Shown here in pieces: positions 22,974 through 34,000 of a DNA stretch of 64,000 nucleotides. Source of the DNA: Mesodorylaimus sp. YZB2_4. Taxonomy: Eukaryota; Nematoda; Enoplea; Dorylaimida; Dorylaimidae. The notes under the pieces are model-generated. The model was given only the letters and a program-made list of their open reading frames with translations. It did no database searches and had not been told where the DNA came from. The stretch's first letter is position 1, and every line of letters starts with the position of its first letter. The position numbers and the translations under genes are program-made. Location of the stretch: contig JASANH010000630.1 of assembly GCA_030248295.1 (NCBI GenBank), forward strand, positions 62,001-126,000, written 5' to 3'.

Positions 22974-24639
22974 TGCTATGCTCTGGCCTTTAAAAGAACT
23001 TCTCGAGCATTGAACTGGCTTGCGTTTGAATCTCCGCGACAGTCACTGAACATATACTGTATATTCGCAGAGATGATATTAGGTGCTGCTCGTGACATAG
23101 TGCGATGAAATCTTAGTGTTCAAAGTAATAGACCTTTTCAGCATCAGCAAAAATTTGAATTTTCTGCGATTACGGTAGCTTGGCTGCTTATAACAGATTG
23201 ACACTTCGTGAGCAGATCCGTTTGTTCCATCGATCTAAATAAATGGGATAATCGAGCGCGAGTGAAATTTGAATATTCATTTTCTAGTTATATAAAGGCA
23301 ATTTTTCCATATGCTTTCATCGTCAATAACTTTAGTTATAAATATTGATCCTTGTCATGTCAGCCAAAATTTGCATAAGATCGCGCAGATCTGCTTGATC
23401 CTTGTTTGATTGTTATAAGCAGCCGAAGCGGCAATTTAAAACTCGAAGCTTTTAGCGCTCGCTGAAAAGGCCTGTTAGTGCTGATGAGGAATATTGACGG
23501 TTTTCTCAAACTGGATCAGAAGGTTTGATGCGATTCTTAATCCCTGGAAGCTGCGCATAATGAGCATGATCGGCCCCTTTACCAACTCCTCGTTCCATCT
23601 GGCGCAAGGATTTTTTGCCACGGCTCTGTAGGCAGGAATATATATATGATATTGGGTTCACAGAGATGATATTGGGGGCTACTTAAATCAGAAGAATTCA
23701 GAAGTACAGTACATACTGCAGACACGAAGCACCACCTGACACACAGATCAGCGCCTATCTATCTGTCTATCGAACATCCCGTCTAAGGTTACCCTTTAGT
23801 ATGGAACTTACGTACCGCTGGATCTACGACAATGTAAAGTTGATATCTGTCATATATGAAGCTCAGGGAAGCATTATTCGAGCTATCAATACAGCAGATC
23901 CTTATTTGGAAGCTACCACTGTTTCGGGGGTCCCCTGAATATCATCAAAGCCAACGCCCAACTATAACAGGAGTTTTGGGACTGAAAACTCTATATGTAC
24001 AGTACAATATGTACTGCCGAGATTGAGGCAAAATGTGAGGGCCTTAGTTGACCATACATCTATTTACTTCAAGTCGCACCGCAATGCACCATTGATTCAC
24101 GCGCCATCTGATTACCAGCTCCTTCTTTTTCTTTCATTTTTTGCTGTGAATGTTCTCGCACATTAGAACATCGCTTCTACTGTATTTAGCTGGCATAGAA
24201 ATTTAATTTTGTATCGAGACTGGATTATTGGGCTCGATGGACTGTAACCATAATCTTCCTTTTCGAGTTCCTTTATCTTTCACGAGGAGTTAGCAACCCG
24301 AAAATTCATTCATGCAGCCTTTATTTGACTTTTGAAAACATCTTTTTACAGGATTCTGTGTGCCTTCGCAGTGATGGAGAAAAAAGTGTTATTTCCCCGC
24401 TTCAATTATGGCTAGATTGCGCAAGACTCCAACCCTGTTTCAAGTGCAAATTATTATTCCATTTTAAATCCAACGTAGTTAGCAAACCCAGATCTCCTGA
24501 AAGAACAAAACATGATTATGCATAGCACCCTAATTTCAGGAAACACTGAGTAGGTATCAGTTACTAGCTATATTATTTCATCACATAAGTAAATGTCCAG
24601 TGAAGGAATGTATGTCGGAATAAGGCTTCACTTTTGGTG
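22974..24639. other. No gene seen
   Basis: I see no supported exon. The right arm of the outer inverted repeat is at 23026-23080. The rest is AT-rich sequence with only short open frames. Confidence 0.4.
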
Positions 24640-24722
24640 CCAGACAGTCGAGGAATGTTAACGTTGCTAAGGCCAACTGAATGCAATAGGCGTGCTAACC
24701 ATTAAGCTATCTGTGCGCGCCA
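24636..24722 (-). pseudogene. tRNA-like pseudogene or SINE head
   Basis: The minus strand reads GCGCGCACAGATAGCTTAATGGTTAGCACGCC. This is an excellent tRNA D-arm and A-box (TAGCTTAATGGTTAGCACGCC) placed after a plausible acceptor strand. The B-box region (TTCCTCGACTGTCTGG) is degenerate, and the anticodon arm cannot be folded convincingly. It is most likely a decayed tRNA or tRNA-derived SINE start. Confidence 0.45.
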
Positions 24723-25353
24723 AGTCCAAAGTGCTCATTCAATTGCTGTAAACTACTAGCACACATTTCGTTGCATTTACATTAACGTATATATCGTTAT
24801 CGTTCGTTAACGATATCCCAAAAATATCGTTATCGTTAATCGTTAACGGTTTCTCAAAAGATATCGTTAACGCGTTAAATATCGTTATTTTTTCGCGGAA
24901 AAGACGCAATGTTGACGCTTAGTAAGCTGGGAATCTGGCGGGAGTGCTGTCGAGTTCCTCTGGACTCTGAGCACTGAAGAGAAACAGTGGACTTGTCGCC
25001 TCCGAAGAGGTCTGCCAGACAACTTTATCCATTTGGGGGACCGCATCCGTTGGTGCCACTTGGTCAGCCCCCGCCTTGTCCAGATGATGCTCGCCTGTTC
25101 AAATTGTAGCCGCATAAACTGGGTCCTGCTTCCTGCACCAAATCGCAGCAAGGATCCCCATTTATAGACTGGCTTGCTGGCTAATTCGCCCTAATGGCCT
25201 ATCACCTTGCATCATTGTCCACCATTGCACCAACCACAACGCGGCTGCGGTGGTGTGGGCGGTTCTAGTTCTAGTTTTCCTTGCTAAAACGCATATAATG
25301 CGCACTCAAAAAGCAAGTCACACAATAGAAGTAAAAAAAAGCAAAAAATACAT

Positions 25354-25557
25354 TTACGAAAATGTCATTTTAGAAATCACTTGATAGAAGGAATTATACT
25401 TCGATAAAGCTACACCCTCGGGCAGAGAATTCCACAGAGTCATGGCAGAAAAAATAAAGCTCTGCTTGAAACTTTCAAAAAAATGCTTGGGAATACTTAA
25501 ATGATGAGCAGCTACGCACCTAGCACTGTAGCGAACACCAGCACTGTCCTTATGCAC
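25354..25557 (-). pseudogene. LINE retrotransposon 3'-end remnant (reverse transcriptase C-terminus)
   Basis: The minus-strand translation contains RYSARCVAAHHLSIPKHF...MTLWNSLPEGVALSKYNSF and ends at a stop. The LWNSLP motif with a following FY/FK residue is characteristic of the extreme C-terminus of Jockey/CR1/RTE-type LINE ORF2 proteins. Only ~67 residues remain; endonuclease and polymerase domains are absent, as expected of 5'-truncated insertions. Confidence 0.65.
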
Positions 25558-25774
25558 AAAACCAGAGTTTGGAAAATCATGAATACCAGAATAAAATTTA
25601 TAAAACTTGAAAACATTTCAATCGTTTCCTGCGGCAAAAAAGGGAAGAAAAGCCGGTTCGGCATAAAGCATCGTCGTACGACAAAGTAAAGTCACGTGAG
25701 ATAAGACGTAGAGCAAATTTTTGTACACGTTCAAGTTCATCAATATCTTTCGGCATTATTCTATCCGTATTGCT

Positions 25775-26100
25775 TAGAAGCGAGTGGCTGGACTCGTCCT
25801 GGGCTCAATCCCCGGTGATGGAGGTCGGCTTGCGAGCAATAAACCCCCGCTGACCTTACACGCCAGGCCGTGGGTGACTCACCCGGTACCGCCGAGGTGC
25901 TTCGAGTGAAGAGACTGAAGCAAAACGAGTAGACAGTCTCAGCCATCGAAATCCGAGGGGGTTTAAAGCCCGCCCTCCATTTTTCCGAGGAAGTCGGTTT
26001 CTGGCCCAGGATGCCCTCACGTGCAGGTGCTTCTAGTGGAGATACGCAGAGGGACGCTGCTGTGCGTGCTGGTTTCCGCACACCCTGCTTACAAGGTGGC
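25775..26100 (+). mobile_element. tRNA-derived SINE, copy 2
   Basis: The B-box-like CTGGGCTCAATCCCCGG (25799-25815) is followed by GGAGGTCGG, GTGACTCACCCGGTACCG, GAGGAAGTCGG, AGGATGCC, CAGGTGCTTCTAGTGG and GACGCTGCTG, in the same order as the other copies. The A-box end is largely missing, so this copy is 5'-truncated. Confidence 0.75.
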
Positions 26101-26757
26101 CGGCTTTAGGCAAAAACAAAAAATTGAAAAAAATGCACCAGCAACAGCGACACCAAGGAGAAACTACCAGATTCCTCTAAGCACTCTAAGCTTCCTTTAA
26201 CTTTTTTGAAGTATTAATTGATTCAGGATGTGATCTGTTTCTAATATTTATTGGATACCTTTGTTAATTTTACAACGACGCGCGCAATATCAGACTTCTG
26301 CTGTCCAAACACAAGTCTCATCAAAACACTGTCAACATGCCCCTTTTAATTACTGTACCGTCAGTATTTTTAACTTTTTGCTTGTCAATTTTTCTATCTT
26401 GCTTGACATTTTGGAGAACACTGTTGACATTCTAGACACTCCAGTAGTGCAGGTGCTTTCTGACGCCGCGTCTGGTACAATTTTTAGGTTGGGAAAAATG
26501 TTAGTGTTATAGGAGACTGATGTTGCATTTACCAAGTTGCAAGTTGCATCCTGCGATCGTGGTCAATACCATCCCGCGCGTGAAATTGCAACTTTGAAAC
26601 TAAGAACTAACGGTATAATTAACGATATCATATCGTTTTTTTGGACGAATATCATTATCGTTACCGTTATTTAATAAAATATCGTTATTGTTATCGTTTC
26701 GTTAACGACGTTGAAAAGATGTCGTTAACGACATAATATCGTTATCGTTATCGTTAA

Positions 26758-28036
26758 GGCTATACACGCTAATTCACATCAAAAAGATTATTCGATGGCA
26801 CCCTTCGATGCCCGCTTATTTTTTAAGGTTCTGATTTTCCTGCGTTTGGTTGCTTTATTACTTTTCCTTTTGTACCTAATTGATTGGTTTTAAGATATAC
26901 AACCATGGTCGCCATTATTATATGTGTATGTTTTGTGCGTCTGTGTGTATACTCCCCTTTCCTTACATTATACTCTTGCCATAATCCAAATAGCGTTAAA
27001 ACAAATGCACTCAAAAATATTTTTAAAAAACTTTTTCAAAGAATATCCTCCCATAAAATTTTTCTTTCCCTCTTTTTCTCTAACGCTCCGCGCCTTCTCA
27101 CCCTTTCTTTTTTGTACAGGGTAAGATCCTATCACTCCATGTCACAAGTCTTTGTCGCTTCGTTGCCATTCATTGCGTTTTCTCCCCCCCCAAAATCTAC
27201 AAAATCTAGAATTTCTTTGCAGAGCCCCCGCAGTCTCGGCCAGATTTTGCTATTCCCTGGGCTGCTTGCTACACTCGCGAGACTGGCGACTGGAGGCTGG
27301 CGTATGCCTGATGAAATTTTAAGCGGGCTCAGCAGCAGGAGCGATTCTAATTTTGTCTTTGTAAGCTCTAACAAGTGTAGGGAACGGCGTTTCGCAGAAG
27401 AGCTAGACGACGAAATCTCTCGAAAGAGGCGCCGTTTTCGACTGGGCAACGGCGCTGCACTCGAAAAGCCGTCAAGAAGGCTCTCGAACCGCGTCATCCA
27501 CTTCGTGCAAAGGTACTAGTAAATTTTGACGACGGCTGACGCTTCTTCGCACATTTTTCAACAGAGAATACACCAAACCCAAGTTCCTTGAAGTCGCCCA
27601 CGTTTCGCTGCAGGCGGATTCTAACTTGCTCCCATTTTACCCTTCAACGTCATTCGCTCCGCAGTTGCTGAGCCTAAAGCATTTTTAGAGCTGCGTGTTT
27701 CAGAGGTTCGGAACTTTCGACATCAGGACCCAGTCGAAACTATCGAATCTTTTCTTCAGCCCCGAGGCCTGTCTCATTTCCTCACTTTTCGAGGCGCTAA
27801 AGAGCCGAACCAGACTCTTGCTTCTTCTGTACGCGAGGAACCTCCTGCATTAGGTATGTAATTACGTGTGCAAAACTCGTGACAATTTCAGTTTTCGTGC
27901 TGCAAAAAGTTTCAATTTGACATTCTATAAAGTTTTATAAATGTTATCATAGTTCTGCAGAATTATGAAAAGATCCTAATTTTGATTTATTTTGATAATA
28001 AAATTTACTAAATGGCATTTTTCTTGCGACTTTCAG
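26758..28036 (+). other. Upstream region of troponin T with possible 5' exons
   Basis: No independent gene is recognised. A candidate 5' UTR exon ends at 27853 (CTGCATTAG then GTATGT), which would splice to the acceptor before 28037 (GCGACTTTCAG). A frame open from 27138 to 27516 ends CAAAG then GTACTA, also phase 2. It could be a second alternative N-terminal exon, but the donor is weak and the opposite strand is open as well. Confidence 0.35.
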
Positions 28037-28077
28037 TTTCTCCAATTTTTCGTTAATTTTCGTCAAATATCATCAAA

Positions 28078-31000
28078 ATGGCCGATGAAGAGGAAACCTA
28101 TCAGTAAGTGTTTTGTAGAACTTTTGCTATCTTATGGGTACTTTGAATAACCGCGAATTCAAAAATTCATATTGGGCAGTCTCCTTCACTTTAGCTTCGC
28201 TACAGTGCTGTGCTCGTTGTAATGCCAGCACCACTGACTAAGTGATATGCAAAACAGAGGGCCAAGTGCAAAAGTTTTATTCAGCTTCTGTAATTTCCGT
28301 GTTTCATATTTGCGAGCAATTCTTCCGTTTTAATTTTATTACGCTGAGTTCTAAGCCTTGCCCAAGTCGCGATAGATGCCATTATGCCTATTATGTTTCT
28401 CAAATTAAGGCCCTGTTCCATTGAAAAAGATATGAGTTCAGTTTAGACAGAGAGTGAGGCTACAGTATAGCCCTAACGTGCTCCTGCTGTAATCAGCCGG
28501 GGGATCCTCCCAGGAAGAAAATATAAGATTTTTAAGCCTCCTGGCAGATGGAAAACAAGCTTTCTTTCTTTTTGCTAAGACTTCGGTGAGTTTATAAAGT
28601 TTATACTGTGACTGCGGTGAGTTTATAAAGCCATGATCATTTAGATGAGGCAATTTTCTAATTTTCATAGCATAGAGGGAATTGCCTTCTGCTCTGCCAC
28701 ATTCCATGTACACCGCCGGGTGCATGCTGTTGAGCTGCACTTTTGAATGCTGCGGCAATTTCGAAATACAATGCCATAAAATTTAACTACTCTGACCTAC
28801 TGTAGGTTTTTTTAATTAGGATATCAAACGATATTAGCCTGTTCTACAGTCAGTGGTAGCGGGCTGCATGATTTCAAAACCATGTGGCATGCTAGTTCAT
28901 GAGGATCCTTCTGTCTGAGAGGCCCTTCGGTAGGTGAACGTCTTATACTATGACTGAGCAGTGCACTCTGCACCAGCAGCCTAGCGAGTGGGTGTGATGA
29001 CCCTATTGGCGTGCAAGACTTCTTTCCACTGCCACTGCTTTTTGCGATCGCGTGAGGCTAGGACTGAGGCCCGTGGTTCTTTCTTTTAAACATAGACTCT
29101 ACTCTGCTCGCCCAGATCTTCGGCTAGTTTTTCTGCTCGATTTCAATGTTGTGCATTCTTCATTAGAATCCTTCGCTTTTGTTCACCTTTGCTTACGTAC
29201 CTATGCTTTGTTTCGCATCCAATAAAACCATCCCCCGCTGCCTCTCATCAAACAAAAAGCAGGTTCGAGGCTAGAAGTTTGGTGTGTGTGCTAGGCTAAA
29301 AGAAAAAGCAGATGCCGATTTAACTCATTCTTCCTCTCCTATCCGATTCGTGTTCAAAAATACATTCGACAATAGATTCCACTCGAACGTCAGTTTAAAG
29401 TTCAATGCTAGAAAACTTTGCGCGCCTGCTTCTTCGTCTCTTGCTCTCACTGGTTCGCACGCGGCACCGAGGCCGCCGCCGTCGAGCAACTCGGTGCCAA
29501 TGGTCGACGAGTCTCGAGTTTCGAAAGAAGTCATCTTGTTTTTATTGCTTTTACCTCCTCAACCTCGAGCCAGTCAGTTACGCGCTGCTTTCTTCGCTGT
29601 TCCTTTAGACGAACGGTAAGAAGAACGCGGATGCTTCTCGATCATCCATCCGAGCAGGAGGCACGAAGAAGAGGCTAACAAACAAGTAGCAAACTTCAAA
29701 TTGCATCAGTCCCGCTGTTTTGTTGGCTTCGTTCAGTTCAGTCCGTCCGTCCATCCAGAACCCTAGCCACCAGTTCTTTCCTCTATCGCTTAGTTGTTTT
29801 GGTTCACCGAGAAGAAACAAAACACTCTTTGGCACTAAGCTTTTCGATTTCGTGGACGAACAACCTGTTCTGATTTTTTAATTGACTCGACGATCCGATC
29901 GATTTTTTGCGAACCATGTATTCGAATAGTGGTAGAACGCCGTACACGGGTGCTCATCGCGCCTCCTTGTATGGACTTGGAGCTAGCCTCAGTGGGGCCG
30001 GCCATGGCAGCCATAGTGGATCGAGTGCTGGTTTGGGTGCGACTGGTCTTCGTCGAAGCAGTCTTAGCGGAATCAGTTCATCCTCTTATGGACTTGCCAG
30101 ATCCGATTCTTTCGGCAGTACGTCCTCGATTGGTCACAGCGCCTCGAGTAGTAGCAGCACTGACACCGGCTCCCCCAGGACCGCTAGAAGATCCAAGTCA
30201 ACCACACTGGAGAGTGAGAAGCTGTCGGCTATCAGTGACTGTATTCGAAATTTGATCAAACTCGACACAGAACGGCTAGAAATATCGGAACGATTAGACA
30301 GAACCAATCAAAGTCTAAAAGAGGAACTTTTAAAGCAAAAACAACTTCTGGATCAAAGATCCAAATTTGGGATTAAGGATCTGAAAGAAGAATTACTCAA
30401 ACAAAAGCAGTTCCTGGATCAACGTTTGGCCGCGTCCCAGTCAAACCCCGATGACTCACCCACTAGTGATCAAATGCCTAATCGGAACCCGCTCCGACGA
30501 TCGGGTCGCTTCTTGAGACGACGCGGCCTAGCCGAGACCACGATCGAAGAAGAAGAGCTGGAAGAAGCGCCTGACATCGCGAGTGTGCCCGCTGATCCGG
30601 CACCTACTGTCACTGCCACGTCGGATCCTACTGTAATAGTTCTCCCTTCGATGGATACTGTAATCGATATCGAAAAATCTTCATCGATTGATCAAGGCTT
30701 CGATTCAGGCCTAGATTCGTCCGAGTCGGACGACTTGTCTGCGTCCGTCAAAGATTCAGTTTTCGAAAGTTGGGATGGTAATGATCGTCAAAGTGAGGCC
30801 AAGTTGTCTGCCATACTAGAGGAAAGTTGTGGGGAGAAGGAACGACCAAATGTAAATAATGTAATTATTGACGTCGAATATGACCTAGCTAATTGCCTGG
30901 CTCATTCTTCGTCAGACCCTGCTTTTCTGGACGTTCCTGTTATGATGAGGGATACTGCACAAATCGGCTTGTTGGCGTGTACCCAGGCGAAACCTGCCAT

Positions 31001-34000
31001 CGACTTTGAAATTGATTCTAAACTGGCAAGGCTGGAGGACTCTGCGAATGGAACAAATGACGATGGACTCAAACAACCAGAGCGCGCTGAACCAGTTGGT
31101 GAAACTGCGAAGGACTCTGATCAAAGGTCGGACAAGAAGCTAGGGTTGTCGAAACCAGTCATTGATAGCAAAAGTACTCAAGATCTGCCCGCTGATAAGA
31201 CAAAAGATCGAGCCCCAGGCGACAAGAAGACTCCAGAAAATCGATCTTCAATCGATCAGAAAGCTGAGTCGCAAGGAGCCAATACTAAGTCTGCACTGAC
31301 CACCGAGAAGCTTACGACTGTTAAAAAGTCAGAGTATCGCACTTTACGTTCCGAACAGGATAAAATCCTTGATCAAAGCAAGGAGATCAGCTCTGAATCT
31401 AAGAAGCCTGAATCACCTGTTCTCAAGTGCCGGGATGGCTTCAAGGCAGTTTTGGAAACTAAACGGCTAACTAAATTGGAGCCAGCGCCACCTGAGCAGT
31501 TGCCACAGCCAAAACAGAGTCAGACAGAACAACAAGAACAGACGCAGCCAGAAATAACGCCACAGTTCAGGCAGCCAGACAAATCAGTCCTCAAGTCTGC
31601 ACCTACATCAGACGCCAAATCACTGGCACCAAAATCAAAAGGAAAGGAACCACTTGCACAGACGCTTATGCCCCCATGGAAATCTCTTCCTACCAAGCCC
31701 AAAGTCCCAGAGACTGTCTCGGAAGCCAAATCGCCACAAGCCACTAAGGCAACGTTGGCCGAACCACAAACAGAACCAAATCACGCGGTCACATTAGACT
31801 CCAAAGTAGACCCAAAAAGACAAAAACAACCATCCCCTAAGCCGCCAATTGCTCAGACGAAAGAATACAGTCCAAAACCAAACACAAGCCAAGTAAAACA
31901 GCCGCAGACAACCAAACTCGATATAAAAACCAAGCCAAAAGTTGAAGTGGCCAAAAAACCAATTGTCGTTCAGCAGACGATGGCTCTTCGTAAGGCATCA
32001 AAGCATTCGATCGCTGACGCCTCCGTGATTTGTGCTCAGCGAAAGAAAGAGGAAACCAAACTGCAGGTCAGAGAGGAACCACTCGGGCAGAAGCGCAGGA
32101 CATTAACTCCAAAAGGGGAGACAACAGAGAAGAAACCAACAGAAAAAAGGCAAATGTCTAAAAATGTTGAACCAGCTGAAAGAAAGCCCGCGAAGCCTCA
32201 AGCCAATAATCAGCAGCCACAAAAGATGGATATTCGGAAGAAGTCGTTGACTCCCGTTGATGACAAAAAACCACCAGTCAAGAAACTTATGACCAAAGTG
32301 GAGAGCAAATCGACGACAAAGGCACCTATTCAGCAAGAAAAACGTACGGGATCCAGGGAAAACGCAAGGAAATCGCCAGAAAAGCAACTGGCTGCATCTG
32401 CCGAAAATGGTGTAACGAAGCAGCAGGAACGACAGTCGGCTCAAGGACGAGGTGCTGCCAGAGAAAAATTCAGCGCCAACGCGACAACGAAGGTCGATCT
32501 GGAGGAAAAAGCTGCGGCCCCAACCGAGAAGAAGAAGATGAACTTGCCTTTGAAACGTCATGGAAGCAAAGATTCTGCGAGAAAGAAACAAAACAGCAAA
32601 ACATCGCTGCCAACTCATGAACCATCGGAAGGACGTCGACTGCAAAGTCGATCCCCCTGCCATGAACGATTGACTGACTCCCGATCCCGATCCAAAAGTC
32701 GAGACAAAAAAGTAGCGCATGATGCTTCGAAAAAGTCTGCCTTACCAGATTCGAAAAATGATGCCGTGGCGTGCCTTCGCAGTCGCACTCCCACTCATCG
32801 ATCGTCATCTGTCACAGTCCAGGATGGAGTGCCGGACAGCTCTGACCGGGCCACCTTCATTCGTCGAAGAACTCCATCGCGGCTTCAGGTGTCTCAGGAT
32901 CAGCCTTCCACTGATGGTGTGTCGTTACGACCACTTCCTAAAACGCAATGCAAAGTGGGCAAACTAGCGAAAGACGATAATCTGAATCAAGTATCCTTGC
33001 GCCCAGTCGCCCGCGGCCAGCACCCTGTCCAACAGCGCAATTACCATCGCTCGTTCACTGTGGACGTCGGGTCGCTGTTGAGAACAGGAGCCGATGATCG
33101 CAAGAAATGGAAACCCAAATGGCGCCAAAGGTAAACTGTACTCGTGTTGTCGGCAGCGAAACTTTGATTGACTGGCTTGCTGTTCACGAAGCGAAGATGT
33201 GGCGCAGATTTTCCACTGATGTCATCCCTCTTGAATTTCAGTTTTTCCCGCCTTATAAATGTAAATCAATTTATAACAGTTTTAATCAAAGCATAAACTT
33301 GATAGAATGAAGGTGATGAGATGGCTAGAACAGGAGTCTGAGTTTTAATAAAAGATCCGACTGGCGCTCTTCGTGGCACTAATATTGGCTGGCTGGCTTT
33401 CCCAGAAATTCGCTAGGTATAGAGTCTTGGGAAACTCATTTCGTGCGTATTAATGTTAAAAATCATAAAAACTCATTTCGAGTTGGACTGGAGGCTGACA
33501 AGACCAGCCAGTCAGAAGCAGGCCCTACTTCGCTGAAGGTGGTAGCCTGGAGCACTGGGCTTAGACTTACGATTTGAGTTCTACCTGTGCTGTAAATTTT
33601 CCAAGTCCTGGAAAGATGTCTGAGTCAAAATGGAATAGGTGATTTCTTGAAAGCAGTCACTTTGACCTGTGGGAATCTGACCTATTGTTTCTTTTTCAGA
33701 GAAGAAGAGGGAGAGGAAGAGGAGGCCGAAGCCGAGGAGGCGCCGAGGTAAGTGCGTATACTTTGTCACATGCGGTAATGATCCAACTGATGCATGACTG
33801 GATCAGTGGACTGAAGTGCGAGGCGAGAGATTGTCACAGCTAAAGTTACCTCATGCTCTGACCTTTACATGCTAATTTTAAAAGGCGCAACACCACTAAA
33901 CTGCTAAATATCGCCTCCTGACTTCATGAATTTGTTCTCATTCCCTGCTCTGATATTAGCATGATTGAAAACAGTATCAACTCAAACTGTCAGCAGTTAG

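Larger units (their letters stand above)
24784..26757. mobile_element. Element or interval bounded by inverted TATCGTTAACG arrays
   Basis: About 110 bases at the left (24784-24893) and 150 at the right (26608-26757) are packed with TATCGTTATCGTTAACGATAT-type motifs. The arrays are mutually inverted and internally palindromic (GTTAAC cores). The ~1.7-kb interior contains a LINE 3' end (-) and a SINE (+). This looks like a DNA transposon with long subterminal repeats that has collected other elements. No transposase is recognised. Confidence 0.55.

Noticed and set aside
24636-24722. Functional tRNA gene
   Set aside because: The A-box is good but the T-arm/B-box and acceptor stem do not form, so I call it a pseudogene or SINE head.
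32103-32720. 205-residue minus-strand frame opposite the giant exon
   Set aside because: It is antisense to a long, compositionally coherent plus-strand frame and looks like the Lys/Pro codon shadow (Phe/Trp/Leu-rich).
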